Shown: positions 7,479-16,539, numbered from the stretch's first letter. The stretch is DNA of 64,000 nt from Diplocloster modestus (GCF_019042245.1 NZ_JAHQCX010000020.1:36134-100133), one strand, 5' to 3'. The notes: generated by a model from the sequence alone, not told the origin. Program-made: numbers and translations.

Positions 7479-9623
7479 ATGGCTGGGGTATATCCGAGGG
7501 GACCGATAAAACCCAAACTCCTGATCGTTGACGACGTTGAACTAAACAGAGCAATATTAAGTGAACTTTTTTGCGGTGAGTATGATGTTCTGGAAGCGGA
7601 AAACGGAAAAAAAGCGATAGAAATTCTGGAGGTTTATGCGGACTCTCTGGCAGTGATACTACTGGATATTGTGATGCCCGTTATGGATGGCTTCGGTGTA
7701 TTGCGGGAAATGGTCAGGCGGCATTGGAGCGGCCGGATACCGGTTGTCATGATTACCGCGGAGACTTCCGACTCGGTAATGCAAAAAGGTTACGAGATGG
7801 GTGCCGCCGATATTATCAGTAAACCCTTTAATCCAAATATAATCCGTCAGCGAATCAGCAATATTATAGAGCAGTATACCTATAAACTGCATCTGGAAAA
7901 ACTGGTGGCGGAGCAGACGGAGACTCTGCGGCGCCAGTCACAGAAATTGAGGGAAAACAGCGCGCAGATGATTGATACGCTGAGTGCTATTATCGAATTT
8001 AAGAATACGGAATCGGTTCAGCATATTGCCAATATCCGTACTATTACCAGAATGCTGTTGAACCAGTTGAAAAAACGTCATCAGGAATACGGTTTAACAG
8101 ATGAGATGGTTGAGAATATTTCTGAAGCTGCGGCTATGCATGATATTGGGAAGATCGCCATACCGGATCAGATCCTGAATAAACCCGGGAAGCTTACTCC
8201 GGAGGAGTTTGAGGTTATGAAAACGCATACGGTCAGAGGATGTGAGATCCTTGAGAAGCTGGTCAGTGTGCAGAGTCTGACTTATTACGATTACTGTTAT
8301 GAGATTTGCCGTCACCATCACGAGCGGTGGGATGGCAGGGGATACCCGGACGGACTGGTTGGAGATGAAACGCCCATATGGGCTCAGGCAGTGTCCCTGG
8401 CGGATGTGTATGATGCGTTAAGCAGTAAGCGCGTATATAAGGAGGCCTATTCCAGTGATGTGGCCGTACAGATGATCTTAAACGGTGAGTGCGGAGTTTT
8501 CAATCCAGTACTGCTGGAATGTTTTTTGGAGATCGTATCCACCTTCAAAGACGGTATTGATCAGGCTCAGATAGAGCGGGAACAGCAAAAAAACCGTCCG
8601 TCGGAGGCGAAAGAGGAAAACGTACAGGAAGCGCCGGACCTGAAGATGCAGGAAGGGGACCTTTCGTATCGTACACTGCGGCTTCTGGAGCTGGAACGTC
8701 AGAAATACCGCGTGATGTCCGAGCTCTCGGGAGAGATTCTGTTCGAATATGAAATAAAGACGGATAAGCTGGTATTTTCAGAAAAATATCAGACACTGAC
8801 CGGGAATGATCTGATTATTAAAAATCTGCGCCAGGCTATAACGGATCCTGAAAAAATGCAGCCGAATGACTTAGAGAGGCTGCGGGAAAAAATATCCGGT
8901 ATTACCTACTCATCACCGGACTGCAAGCTGGAGATGGAGATCAATCTCGATGGTAATGGATTTGAATGGTTTGAAGTCTACCTCTATCCGATCTGGGATG
9001 CCGGATATGATGCGGAATGTGTAGGATATATCGGCAAGTTGATTAATATCGAAGAGCAGAAACGTATGAACCTGAAACTCCAAAAGGAGGCAGACAGTGA
9101 TCCGCTAACCGGGGTGCTGAACCGAAAGGCCATCCAGGAGCAGATCAGCCAGATTTTAAGCGAAGGCAAAACCGAACACGCAGCTCTTTGTTTTATTGAT
9201 ATCGATAACTTTAAATCTGTGAATGACGATTTCGGCCATCTGTTCGGGGATAGCGTGCTGAAGCATGTGGTATCGGTTCTGCTGTCCAACAGCAGAAACA
9301 CGGATCTGGTGGGCAGAATCGGAGGAGATGAATTTGTTATCTTCTTAAGGGATATATCCTCCGACGAAGCGCTGGAAAAAAAGCTGCAGAGTATCTGTGA
9401 TAATCTGAGCAGAGATTGCGATGGCTGCCAGTTGTCCTGCAGCCTGGGAGTGTCCCGCTATCCTCACGATGGTGATAATTATGGAACACTTTTGCATAAG
9501 GCAGATCAGGCGCTGTATCTGTCCAAGAGATTGGGGAAGAATGGCTATCAGATCTATCATGATGACTGCGGAAGATTTCCGTTCCAGACTATGCTTTCCG
9601 GGGTGGATGAGTATGTGGAATAA
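7479..9623 (+). CDS. Response regulator: REC - HD-GYP - PAS - GGDEF
   Basis: 714 aa from ATG 7479 (ribosome site GGAGGTGGAG; a GTG at 7443 inside the hpt gene is in frame but unsupported). Receiver domain at ~14-130 with the acidic pair LIVDD and phospho-acceptor Asp63 in LLDIVMP. HD-GYP domain at ~160-360: HD at 221-222 (MHDIGKIAIPD), then HHERWDGRGYPDGL and SLADVYDAL. A PAS-like region at ~400-520, then GGDEF at 615-619 in an intact RIGGDEFVIF. It therefore carries both a predicted phosphodiesterase and an intact cyclase, under control of one receiver. The upstream Hpt is the likely phosphate donor. Confidence 0.93.
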   Translation: MAGVYPRGPIKPKLLIVDDVELNRAILSELFCGEYDVLEAENGKKAIEILEVYADSLAVILLDIVMPVMDGFGVLREMVRRHWSGRIPVVMITAETSDSVMQKGYEMGAADIISKPFNPNIIRQRISNIIEQYTYKLHLEKLVAEQTETLRRQSQKLRENSAQMIDTLSAIIEFKNTESVQHIANIRTITRMLLNQLKKRHQEYGLTDEMVENISEAAAMHDIGKIAIPDQILNKPGKLTPEEFEVMKTHTVRGCEILEKLVSVQSLTYYDYCYEICRHHHERWDGRGYPDGLVGDETPIWAQAVSLADVYDALSSKRVYKEAYSSDVAVQMILNGECGVFNPVLLECFLEIVSTFKDGIDQAQIEREQQKNRPSEAKEENVQEAPDLKMQEGDLSYRTLRLLELERQKYRVMSELSGEILFEYEIKTDKLVFSEKYQTLTGNDLIIKNLRQAITDPEKMQPNDLERLREKISGITYSSPDCKLEMEINLDGNGFEWFEVYLYPIWDAGYDAECVGYIGKLINIEEQKRMNLKLQKEADSDPLTGVLNRKAIQEQISQILSEGKTEHAALCFIDIDNFKSVNDDFGHLFGDSVLKHVVSVLLSNSRNTDLVGRIGGDEFVIFLRDISSDEALEKKLQSICDNLSRDCDGCQLSCSLGVSRYPHDGDNYGTLLHKADQALYLSKRLGKNGYQIYHDDCGRFPFQTMLSGVDEYVE

Positions 9624-9638
9624 ATGAAAAAAAGGATG

Positions 9639-9671
9639 ACCCGGTGACAGATACCCTGCCGCCGGGTTTTT
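9639..9671 (+). terminator. Terminator of the hpt-response regulator operon
   Basis: ACCCGG (9639-9644) pairs with CCGGGT (9662-9667), followed by TTTTG. The stem is short with a 17-base loop. Confidence 0.6.
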
Positions 9672-9733
9672 GTGTCCGCTGTTTGTGGGGAGACAGGGAG
9701 CAGCAGGAGGCCGGTCCTTGTATTTAAGTTTAC

Positions 9734-9774
9734 TTGACAAGCATAGGGCTATGTACTATAATGAACAATGTTCA
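9734..9774 (+). promoter_or_regulatory. Consensus sigma-A promoter with a start-site palindrome
   Basis: TTGACA (9734-9739), 17-base spacer, TATAAT (9757-9762): a full-consensus promoter. Directly overlapping its end lies the perfect 13-bp palindrome TGAACAATGTTCA (9762-9774), placed where a repressor would block initiation. It serves the DUF2871 gene. Confidence 0.75.
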
Positions 9775-9811
9775 AGTTGAAGCGTATAAGAGTCATAAGG
9801 AGGTTAAGCTT

Positions 9812-10225
9812 ATGAGAAAAATGATTAATACGGCATTTGCCTATGCGATAGCCGCTATGGCCGGCGGGGTTTTTTACCGCGAATTCACGAAGTTTCAGGG
9901 TTTTGAGGGCAGGACCAGCCTTGCTTTTGTACATACCCATCTATTTTTGCTGGGGATGGTTATGTTCCTGGTGATCGGACTTTTTGCAGCCCGGTTTGAT
10001 CTGAACAGCCGTAAACAATTTCGGGTTTTTTACGTATTATACAATGTGGGAGTGATTCTGACATCTGTATTGCTGCTGATCAGGGGAGTAGTGCAGGTGA
10101 CGGGGCAGGAGATTTCCAGGGGAATGGACGCAGCGGTATCCGGTGTCGCTGGTATTGGACACATATTGACCGGGATCGGGTTACTATTATTATTTTTAAG
10201 TTTGAGGAGCTGGTCACGAGAATGA
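9812..10225 (+). CDS. DUF2871 family membrane protein
   Basis: 137 aa from ATG 9812, behind ATAAGGAGG. Four hydrophobic segments; the N-terminal INTAFAYAIAAMAGGVFYRE and HTHLFLLGMVMFL segments match the DUF2871 family, whose function is unknown. Its His residues (HTHLF, IGHILTG) lie in or next to membrane helices, which could bind heme or metal; that is only a guess. The stop overlaps the start of the next gene (ATGA), so the two are translationally coupled. Confidence 0.85.
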   Translation: MRKMINTAFAYAIAAMAGGVFYREFTKFQGFEGRTSLAFVHTHLFLLGMVMFLVIGLFAARFDLNSRKQFRVFYVLYNVGVILTSVLLLIRGVVQVTGQEISRGMDAAVSGVAGIGHILTGIGLLLLFLSLRSWSRE

Positions 10226-10689
10226 CAGTAAGAAAATTTTATCAAATACCCAAAAACTATCTGCTTCTGGTGGCAGGTCTGGTCTGGTTCGCAGCAGGTG
10301 TGAATATTATTCGGATCGGCATTACCGCTTCGGACCGGAATTGGAGTCCGCTGGCTGTGGCTGCCGCATTGGCTGTATTTGGGCTGTTTTATGGACTGAT
10401 TTTCCATCGGCTGATCCAAAAGCATACGGTACGGATTACCGGTTACGATCAGAGCAGGATTCACATTCTACGTTTTTTTGATGTGAAAAGTTATTGCATC
10501 ATGGCAGGCATGATGACGTTCGGAATTTTCCTGCGGCAGTCAGATCTTTGGCCGCCCCATTGTATCCGGACTTTTTATACCGGGCTGGGAGCCTCACTTT
10601 TAATGGCCGGCGCCGGTTTCCTGGTGAATTTTATTCTGGAACAAAGAGGCTGCAGAGACAAAGATTCTGTAGAAACCGCCGGACTATAG
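10222..10689 (+). CDS. Four-helix membrane protein of unknown function
   Basis: 155 aa, starting in the ATGA overlap with the DUF2871 gene. Hydrophobic segments at about 13-30 (LLLVAGLVWFAAGVNIIRI), 42-62, 93-110 and 122-140. I do not recognise the family. The tight coupling suggests that it works with, or is assembled with, the DUF2871 protein. Confidence 0.8.
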   Translation: MTVRKFYQIPKNYLLLVAGLVWFAAGVNIIRIGITASDRNWSPLAVAAALAVFGLFYGLIFHRLIQKHTVRITGYDQSRIHILRFFDVKSYCIMAGMMTFGIFLRQSDLWPPHCIRTFYTGLGASLLMAGAGFLVNFILEQRGCRDKDSVETAGL

Positions 10690-10718
10690 AAAGAGGCTTG
10701 GCTAAAGTAACCGCTTTA

Positions 10719-11396
10719 CTATAGAAACAAAGAATAGATAACCGTGATGATACCGGACATCACCAGGCTGATACTGCTCATGGCTCCCTCTATCTCCCCC
10801 AGCTCCACGGCTTTTGAGGTGCCGATCACATGGCTGCTGGTGCCGATGGCGACGCCTGCGACCACGGGATTTTTTATCCGGCAGACGCGGATCAGCAGGG
10901 GACTGATCATGGCCCCCAGAATACCGGTCAGAACCACGGCTGCCACAGTGACCGGAACGATCCCGTTTTGAGTGCGGGAAATTTCCATGGCGATGGGGGT
11001 GGTGACGGACTTGGGGATCAAAGAGACATGGAATACCTGATCCAGCCGGAACAGATAACAAAGACCGATGACTGTCAGGATAGATGCAGCGGAACCTACG
11101 GCCGTACCGACCAGAATCGGGAGAGCGTTGGCTTTTAAAATACGCACCTGCCGATAGACCGTGACCGCAAGGCAGATCGTGGCAGGCCCCAGGAAGATGG
11201 AGATCAATTTTCCTCCTTCCTCATAATCTTCGTATGGTATATGGAAGATCTGAAGCACCGCAATGACCAGAACAATGGCGATTAGCAGCGGATTGGCGGC
11301 AGGATTTTTACATTTTTTCTGTATCAGTTTACCCAGTTCAAATGCGCCCAAGCTCAGCCCAAGGCCAAACAAAGCCATAGAAGTCAGTTCGCCCAT
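10719..11396 (-). CDS. lrgB: LrgB/CidB-family membrane protein
   Basis: 225 aa with about six to eight membrane segments. The segments SVTTPIAMEIS and GTSSHVIGTSKAVELGE are characteristic of the LrgB/YohK family. With LrgA it forms a pair linked in other bacteria to murein hydrolase control or to export of small metabolites. Starts three bases after the lrgA stop, with its ribosome site (GGGAGGGGGAG) inside the end of lrgA. No LytSR-type regulator is adjacent. Confidence 0.9.
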   Translation of the reverse strand: MGELTSMALFGLGLSLGAFELGKLIQKKCKNPAANPLLIAIVLVIAVLQIFHIPYEDYEEGGKLISIFLGPATICLAVTVYRQVRILKANALPILVGTAVGSAASILTVIGLCYLFRLDQVFHVSLIPKSVTTPIAMEISRTQNGIVPVTVAAVVLTGILGAMISPLLIRVCRIKNPVVAGVAIGTSSHVIGTSKAVELGEIEGAMSSISLVMSGIITVIYSLFL

Positions 11397-11399
11397 AGC

Positions 11400-11780
11400 T
11401 TACTCCCCCTCCCTTTTTGTGTCCGCAGTCCGGCGCGCCATTAGCCGGATCATCAGCTGCGTCGTAAAAGCCGTGACCAGAAAAGTGACGATCGTACTGA
11501 TTATAATAATAGCCAGAAGCGCAGGCCATACATTCCGTATATCATCGAAATAATTGATGATAGACACACCGGCCGGTATAAAGAGCACGGCCATATTGGC
11601 CAGCAGAAAATCGGAAACCTCGCGAATCTGTTTTTCTTTGCACCAGCCAAATAGCAGCAGTATGAATAACAGAACCATGCTGATAATACTGGCGGGAAAG
11701 CGAATCGGAAGCACCAAAGCAAAAGCCTCCCCGATAAAACAAATCAGCAGCAGATAAAAGCACTGCTTCAAAATATTCAT
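11400..11780 (-). CDS. lrgA: LrgA/CidA-family holin-like protein
   Basis: 126 aa. The ATG at 11780 is preferred because GAAGGAGCG lies ten bases upstream; an in-frame TTG at 11798 would sit before that ribosome site. Four membrane helices, with the family pattern ALVLPIRFPASIISMVLLF and FLLANMAVLFIPAGVSI. First gene of the lrgAB operon. Confidence 0.9.
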   Translation of the reverse strand: MNILKQCFYLLLICFIGEAFALVLPIRFPASIISMVLLFILLLFGWCKEKQIREVSDFLLANMAVLFIPAGVSIINYFDDIRNVWPALLAIIIISTIVTFLVTAFTTQLMIRLMARRTADTKREGE

Positions 11781-11987
11781 AATCAATCGCTCCTTCAAAA
11801 AATCTCTTTCCCCATAATACCGTGTTTCAGACCAAAGCTCAAGATTTTTTACGCCGGAGTTTTATTAAATCGTTTGAAAAGATTTCGGGGTGGCAAACGA
11901 AAGGGGATTATGGTAGTATAAATAGGAGAGTAAGAAGTTATACGATTCGGATAATTATGATAGCAAATAGCAAGGAGGAGTGTAAAT

Positions 11988-12659
11988 ATGAAGAAGAAAA
12001 TATCCCCTTCCATGATGTGTTCCGGTGTGTTGGAGATTGGTACTTATCTGAGCGCGTTTGAAAAAAATGGAATCGAATATCTACATATTGATGTGATGGA
12101 CGGAGAGTTTGTGCCGAACCTGATGCTGGGGACGGACTATGTGAAGAGTCTTCGGAAAGCCAGTGATATACCGCTGGACGTACATCTGATGATCTATAAT
12201 CCGGAAAATAAAATAGACTGGTTTGATTTTCAACCCGGTGAATACGTGGCGGTACACGCTGAGAGCACGGCCCATGTGCAGCGGGCGCTCCAGAAGATCA
12301 ATGCTACCGGGGCAAAAGCTATGCTGGCTCTCAACCCGGCCACACCAATCTCCGCGCTGGACTATGTGATCGATGATATTAAGGCGGTTCTGGTGATGAC
12401 TGTCAATCCGGGATTCGCGGGCCAGAAGCTGATACCGCAGACCCTTCAGAAGATCACGGATGTACGCAGATACCTGGATGATAAGGGACGCTATGATGTG
12501 GAAATAGAAGTGGACGGGAATGTCAGCTTTGAAAATGCCCGGAAGATGTCGGCAGCAGGCGGCGATATCTTTGTCGCTGGTACTTCCAGCTTCTTTAATA
12601 AAAACATCGATCTGGATCTGGGAATCCAGAAGCTCAGAGAAGCCATCGAGCTTCGGTAA
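11988..12659 (+). CDS. Ribulose-phosphate 3-epimerase family protein
   Basis: 223 aa behind AAGGAGGAG. A (beta/alpha)8 barrel of the RPE type: PSMMCS at the N-terminus, metal-site HIDVMDGEFVPN (residues ~33-44), VHLMI, the MTVNPGFAGQ phosphate loop and EIEVDGNVS with the second catalytic Asp. It would interconvert ribulose-5-P and xylulose-5-P, or a six-carbon analogue such as allulose-6-P. It stands alone rather than beside the usual prkC-rsgA genes, so it may be a paralogue with another sugar phosphate as substrate. Confidence 0.85.
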   Translation: MKKKISPSMMCSGVLEIGTYLSAFEKNGIEYLHIDVMDGEFVPNLMLGTDYVKSLRKASDIPLDVHLMIYNPENKIDWFDFQPGEYVAVHAESTAHVQRALQKINATGAKAMLALNPATPISALDYVIDDIKAVLVMTVNPGFAGQKLIPQTLQKITDVRRYLDDKGRYDVEIEVDGNVSFENARKMSAAGGDIFVAGTSSFFNKNIDLDLGIQKLREAIELR

Positions 12660-12704
12660 GGAAAATAGCGTTTCATCGTTTTGTTCATAGGAATTCTTGA
12701 TAAG

Positions 12705-12750
12705 AATAATACGGCGGTCCAAATGTTGAAAGGAAACTTTGGAACGCCGT
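12705..12750 (-). terminator. Terminator of the VIT1/ferritin-like gene
   Basis: ACGGCG-G-TCCAAA (12711-12723) pairs with TTTGGA-A-CGCCGT (12738-12750). Read on the minus strand the stem is followed by ATTATTCTTATC. On the plus strand no T run follows. Confidence 0.65.
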
Positions 12751-12752
12751 CC

Positions 12753-13643
12753 TTACATATCCACACCCAGTACATTCTTGACGATCAGACCTACTGCGAA
12801 GGAGAGTACCGCCACACCCAGGCTGATGCAGGCCATTTCTCCAAAACGGCGTTTGAAGGACAGGTCTTTGGCGACGGCAATGTAGTAGTTAAACGCGGCG
12901 ATGATAACGACAACGGCAGCCAGCATGGTGACCAAGGCCCAGACCCACGCCTGGGGCGGGAAGATCAGATAGGGCAGAATCAGCAGCGTGACGGTGATCA
13001 GATAGGCGATACCTGTGTATATACAGGATTTCAGGGCATTCTCATTCCCCTCACTTTTGGCGGAAAGGAATTCAGAAGAAGCCATGGACAAAGTGGCGGA
13101 TATGCCTGTGATCAGACCGGACAGGGCGATGATACGGGTATTCTGCATAGCTAAGGACAGGCCGGCCAGTGTCCCGGTCAGTTCCACCAGCGCGTCGTTC
13201 ATGCCCAGAACCATGGAACCCACATATTGAAGACGTTCTTCATCCAGCATGGACATCAGGGCATTTTCATGGGCATTTTCCTGATCCTGGATCAAAGCGC
13301 TTTCAGGAACTTCATTTTCCAGTTCTTCGTAGTTTACCTGGGCACCTTCCTCCCCTTTTTCCATTAATTTTATGACAAAGGTAAAACCTAAAAGGAAAGT
13401 CAGAAGCTTGCGCCACCAGACCTTGTAGCGCTGCGGCTTCATCTCGGTGCCGGTATATTTTTTCCAGAGTTCGTAATGGCGTTTCTCCTCGGCGGACAAT
13501 CGCAGCAGCACATCCTTGTTCTTGCTGTCTTTCATTCTGGACGCGATGGCGCGGTAGGTTTCGCTTTCCGTCAGCTCATTTTGCTGCATTGTTTTCAGAG
13601 CGGCCATCGCTTTTGGGGAAATATTTAGGGTATTCTGTGACAT
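12753..13643 (-). CDS. Ferritin-like/VIT1-CCC1 fusion metal transporter
   Basis: 296 aa from ATG 13643, with GAGGAGG immediately upstream; the ORF extends to 13748 without support. Residues ~10-85 resemble a rubrerythrin/ferritin-like helical domain (NELTESETYRAIA, SAEEKRHYELWKKYTG) with Glu and His residues suited to binding iron. The rest is a VIT1/CCC1-type domain with about five helices: MVLGMNDALVELTGTLAGL and SGLITGISATLSMASSEFLSAKSE. Family members move Fe(II) or Mn(II) across membranes. Monocistronic. Confidence 0.88.
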   Translation of the reverse strand: MSQNTLNISPKAMAALKTMQQNELTESETYRAIASRMKDSKNKDVLLRLSAEEKRHYELWKKYTGTEMKPQRYKVWWRKLLTFLLGFTFVIKLMEKGEEGAQVNYEELENEVPESALIQDQENAHENALMSMLDEERLQYVGSMVLGMNDALVELTGTLAGLSLAMQNTRIIALSGLITGISATLSMASSEFLSAKSEGNENALKSCIYTGIAYLITVTLLILPYLIFPPQAWVWALVTMLAAVVVIIAAFNYYIAVAKDLSFKRRFGEMACISLGVAVLSFAVGLIVKNVLGVDM

Positions 13644-13816
13644 GATAATCCTCCTCATATGTATCGATTGCGCAGGTATCTTTACGGTGCGCCTGCAGAC
13701 CGCAACTGCGGGTCTTACATGAAACTTCGCTAAGGTGTATCTTACCACAATACAGCCCGGATTTCCACAGAAGAGGGGCGGGAAAGAGAAAAAGTAGAAA
13801 AGGGGATGATTTCCTG

Positions 13817-14377
13817 ATGTCAGAGTCGCTGATTACGAAGAAGGCCATCGCTCAGGGGTTGAAGGATTTGACCCTTACCAAACCGTTCGGGAAAATCTCG
13901 ATTGGCGATATTACCTCGGCCTGCGGATTAAACAGGCAGACTTTTTATTATCATTTTCAGGACAAGTATGAGCTGCTCAGCTGGATTTATTATAACGAGG
14001 GATTTCTATATGTCATGGACGGAATCACACTGGAGAACTGGCATGAGAAGCTGAAAGATCTGCTGGACACCATGAAAGCGGATCAGGAATTTTACCGGAA
14101 TACCATAAAGAACGACGACAGCTATTTCAAAGAATATCTGCTGGAAATCGTTGCTACGTTGTTTTATGAGGCCATCGACAAATTGGATGAGGATAAGAGC
14201 CTGTCGGATGAGGACAAGAAATTCTATTCTCAGTTTTATGCCTATGGGATCTGCGGCGTGGTGGTGGCCTGGGTGGAGTCCGGAATGAAAGAAGATACCA
14301 AAAAGCTGTCCGGAAAGCTTAAAAGTCTGGCCCAGGGCAGTGAAAAACTGGGATATGAGATCTATGCAAACAGGTGA
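13817..14377 (+). CDS. TetR-family regulator (DhaS-like)
   Basis: 186 aa, ATG 13817 behind AAGGGGATGATT. The N-terminal helix-turn-helix covers ~10-55: KISIGDITSACGLNRQTFYYHF, a strong TetR signature. The C-terminal part fits the TetR_C_8/DhaS-type regulators. Its target is unknown; the oleate hydratase gene 440 bp downstream is a candidate. The 3' end overlaps the convergent small gene by 16 bp. Confidence 0.88.
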   Translation: MSESLITKKAIAQGLKDLTLTKPFGKISIGDITSACGLNRQTFYYHFQDKYELLSWIYYNEGFLYVMDGITLENWHEKLKDLLDTMKADQEFYRNTIKNDDSYFKEYLLEIVATLFYEAIDKLDEDKSLSDEDKKFYSQFYAYGICGVVVAWVESGMKEDTKKLSGKLKSLAQGSEKLGYEIYANR

Positions 14378-14610
14378 AACTGCTCAATCAGCCAGTCTTT
14401 GACCAGAGACTGACTGCCCTGTGCCAGCATCTGATATAGTTCCTGATAGAGGACCTCGGCTTCTTTTTCCGGGAGCCGCCGGCCAGACAGGGTGCAGCCC
14501 AGTTCGAGTATATTTCTGGCATTTCGATCCAGCGATTTTTTACTGTTATTCAGCATAAACTTAAGTGCCGTGTCCAGCGTGGCACTTTTTATTTTATTAT
14601 CCAGACGCAT
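14362..14610 (-). CDS. Small protein of unknown function (82 aa)
   Basis: ATG 14610 has TTGGAGATG about ten bases upstream. The product is helical and charged (KSLDRNARNILELG, EKEAEVLYQELYQML) without signal peptide or membrane helix. I do not recognise it. It lies on the minus strand in a stretch with no competing plus-strand gene, except for the 16-bp tail overlap with the TetR gene. Confidence 0.65.
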   Translation of the reverse strand: MRLDNKIKSATLDTALKFMLNNSKKSLDRNARNILELGCTLSGRRLPEKEAEVLYQELYQMLAQGSQSLVKDWLIEQFHLFA

Positions 14611-14820
14611 ATTCGTTCATCTCCAATAGGAATTACTTTTATCTTAATCAGTATTTTTCCATATTTGTATAGACAAAATCGTATATTTGTCCAAAAACTG
14701 TACAGTATTTGAAAAGTGTCAGGATTTACGACAGCTGAAAAAAAGTGTATGATGACGAAAACTGGAAAATGGAATATACTGTGACCATCGAATCAAAGCA
14801 AAAGAAAAGGAGAGATAGAT

Positions 14821-16539
14821 ATGGATAAAAAATTAAAAAAAGTAATTCTGGCCGCAGGCGCGGTGGCAGGAGCAACAGCAGTGGCGGTAAAAGCCAGGAA
14901 AGAAAAAGAGAACATGGAAAACGAGAAAGCCAGAACGGAAATGCAGCTCCGTGACTACAACGGACAGCATGCCTGGTTCATCGGCGGCGGACTGGCCAGC
15001 ATGGCTGGGGCTGCTTATCTGGTTCGGGACTGCAACTATCCCGGAGATCAGATTACCATATTTGAAGGAATGAAAATCCTGGGCGGCAGCAACGACGGCG
15101 CAGGTGATCCCGGCCAGGGTTTTGTGTGCCGGGGAGGCCGGATGCTCAACGAGGAGACCTATGAGAACTTCTGGGAACTCTTTTCCTCTATCCCGTCCCT
15201 GGAAAAACCCAATATGAGTGTGACTCAGGAAATCTTGAATTTTGATCATCTGCATCCAACTCATGCCCAGGCCCGCCTCATTGATGAGGAAGGTGTCATC
15301 CAGGACGTGTCCGGCATGGGATTCAACAATGATGACCGTCTGGCGCTGGGAAAACTGATGCTGACGCCGGAAGAAGATCTGGATGATATGACGATCAGGG
15401 AATGGTTTGAAGAGACTCCACACTTCTTTGAAACAAACTTCTGGTATATGTGGCAGACCACCTTCGCGTTCCAGAAATGGTCCAGCCTGTTCGAATTCAA
15501 ACGCTATATGGAGCGGATGATTTTTGAATTTTCCAGGATCGAAACCCTGGAGGGAGTGACCAGAACGCCCTATAACCAATACGAATCTGTAATACTCCCC
15601 TTAAAGACCTGGCTCACAGAGCAGGGGGTCCATTTTGTAACTGACGCAGTCGTAACGGATTTGGATTTTGAACCGGGAAGCCAGATCACCGTCAATGCGA
15701 TCCACCTCAAAAAAGAGTCCAAAGAAGAAGTCGTCACCGTAAACGAAGGCGATATCTGCATCATGACCAATGGATGTATGACGGACTGCGCCACCCTGGG
15801 CGATCTGCACACCCCGGCCTCCTACGAACCGGAAAATCCTATCTCCGGCAGTCTGTGGGCGAAAGTAGCAGAAAAGAAAGAAGGATTGGGCAACCCGGAA
15901 CCTTTCTTCGGAAAACCGGAAGAAACCAACTGGGAGAGCTTCACCGTCACAATGAAGGGCAACAAGCTTCTGAAGATGATCGAAGACTACTCCGGAAACA
16001 TTCCCGGTTCCGGCGCCCTTATGACGTTCAAAGACTCCAGCTGGCTGATGAGTATTGTTGTAGCCGCCCAGCCGCATTTTAGAAACCAGCCTATCGATAC
16101 CACAATTTTCTGGGGATACGGCCTTTACACGGAAAATACCGGCGATTATGTAAAGAAGCCCATGCGGGAATGCACCGGCGAAGAGATGCTGACCGAACTT
16201 CTGCATCACCTGCACATGGAGGATCAGATCGATGAGATCATGGAATCCGTGGTCAATGTTATTCCCTGCATGATGCCCTACATCGATTCCCAGTTCCAGC
16301 CCAGAAAGATGTCCGACCGCCCGAAGGTAGTTCCGGAAGGCTCCACGAACTTTGCCATGATCAGCCAGTTCGTTGAGATTCCCGAGGATATGGTGTTCAC
16401 CGAAGAATATTCAGTACGCGCAGCCAGAATCGCTGTTTACACCCTGATGAATGTAACCCACAAAAAAATCTGCCCCGTAACACCTTATAAAAAGAACCCC
16501 AAGATATTAGCCGAGGCGTTGAAAACTTCCTACCGGTAG
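14821..16539 (+). CDS. ohyA: Oleate hydratase (FAD-dependent, MCRA family)
   Basis: 572 aa behind AAAGGAGAGATAGAT. The FAD-binding site is AWFIGGGLASMAGAAYL (residues ~51-67) followed by the acidic IFEG. Family motifs: LGGSNDGAG, GFVCRGGRMLNEETYENFW with the proposed catalytic Glu, and PYNQYESVI. Adds water to the cis-9 bond of oleate or linoleate to give 10-hydroxy acids, a detoxification reaction of gut bacteria. Unusual here: about 45 extra N-terminal residues with a lysine-rich start and a hydrophobic Ala/Val/Gly stretch (VILAAGAVAGATAVAV) followed by a charged helix, resembling a membrane anchor. Confidence 0.95.
   Translation: MDKKLKKVILAAGAVAGATAVAVKARKEKENMENEKARTEMQLRDYNGQHAWFIGGGLASMAGAAYLVRDCNYPGDQITIFEGMKILGGSNDGAGDPGQGFVCRGGRMLNEETYENFWELFSSIPSLEKPNMSVTQEILNFDHLHPTHAQARLIDEEGVIQDVSGMGFNNDDRLALGKLMLTPEEDLDDMTIREWFEETPHFFETNFWYMWQTTFAFQKWSSLFEFKRYMERMIFEFSRIETLEGVTRTPYNQYESVILPLKTWLTEQGVHFVTDAVVTDLDFEPGSQITVNAIHLKKESKEEVVTVNEGDICIMTNGCMTDCATLGDLHTPASYEPENPISGSLWAKVAEKKEGLGNPEPFFGKPEETNWESFTVTMKGNKLLKMIEDYSGNIPGSGALMTFKDSSWLMSIVVAAQPHFRNQPIDTTIFWGYGLYTENTGDYVKKPMRECTGEEMLTELLHHLHMEDQIDEIMESVVNVIPCMMPYIDSQFQPRKMSDRPKVVPEGSTNFAMISQFVEIPEDMVFTEEYSVRAARIAVYTLMNVTHKKICPVTPYKKNPKILAEALKTSYR

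Noticed and set aside
11781..11798. TTG 11798 as the lrgA start
   Set aside because: It lies on top of the GAAGGAG ribosome site that serves ATG 11780.
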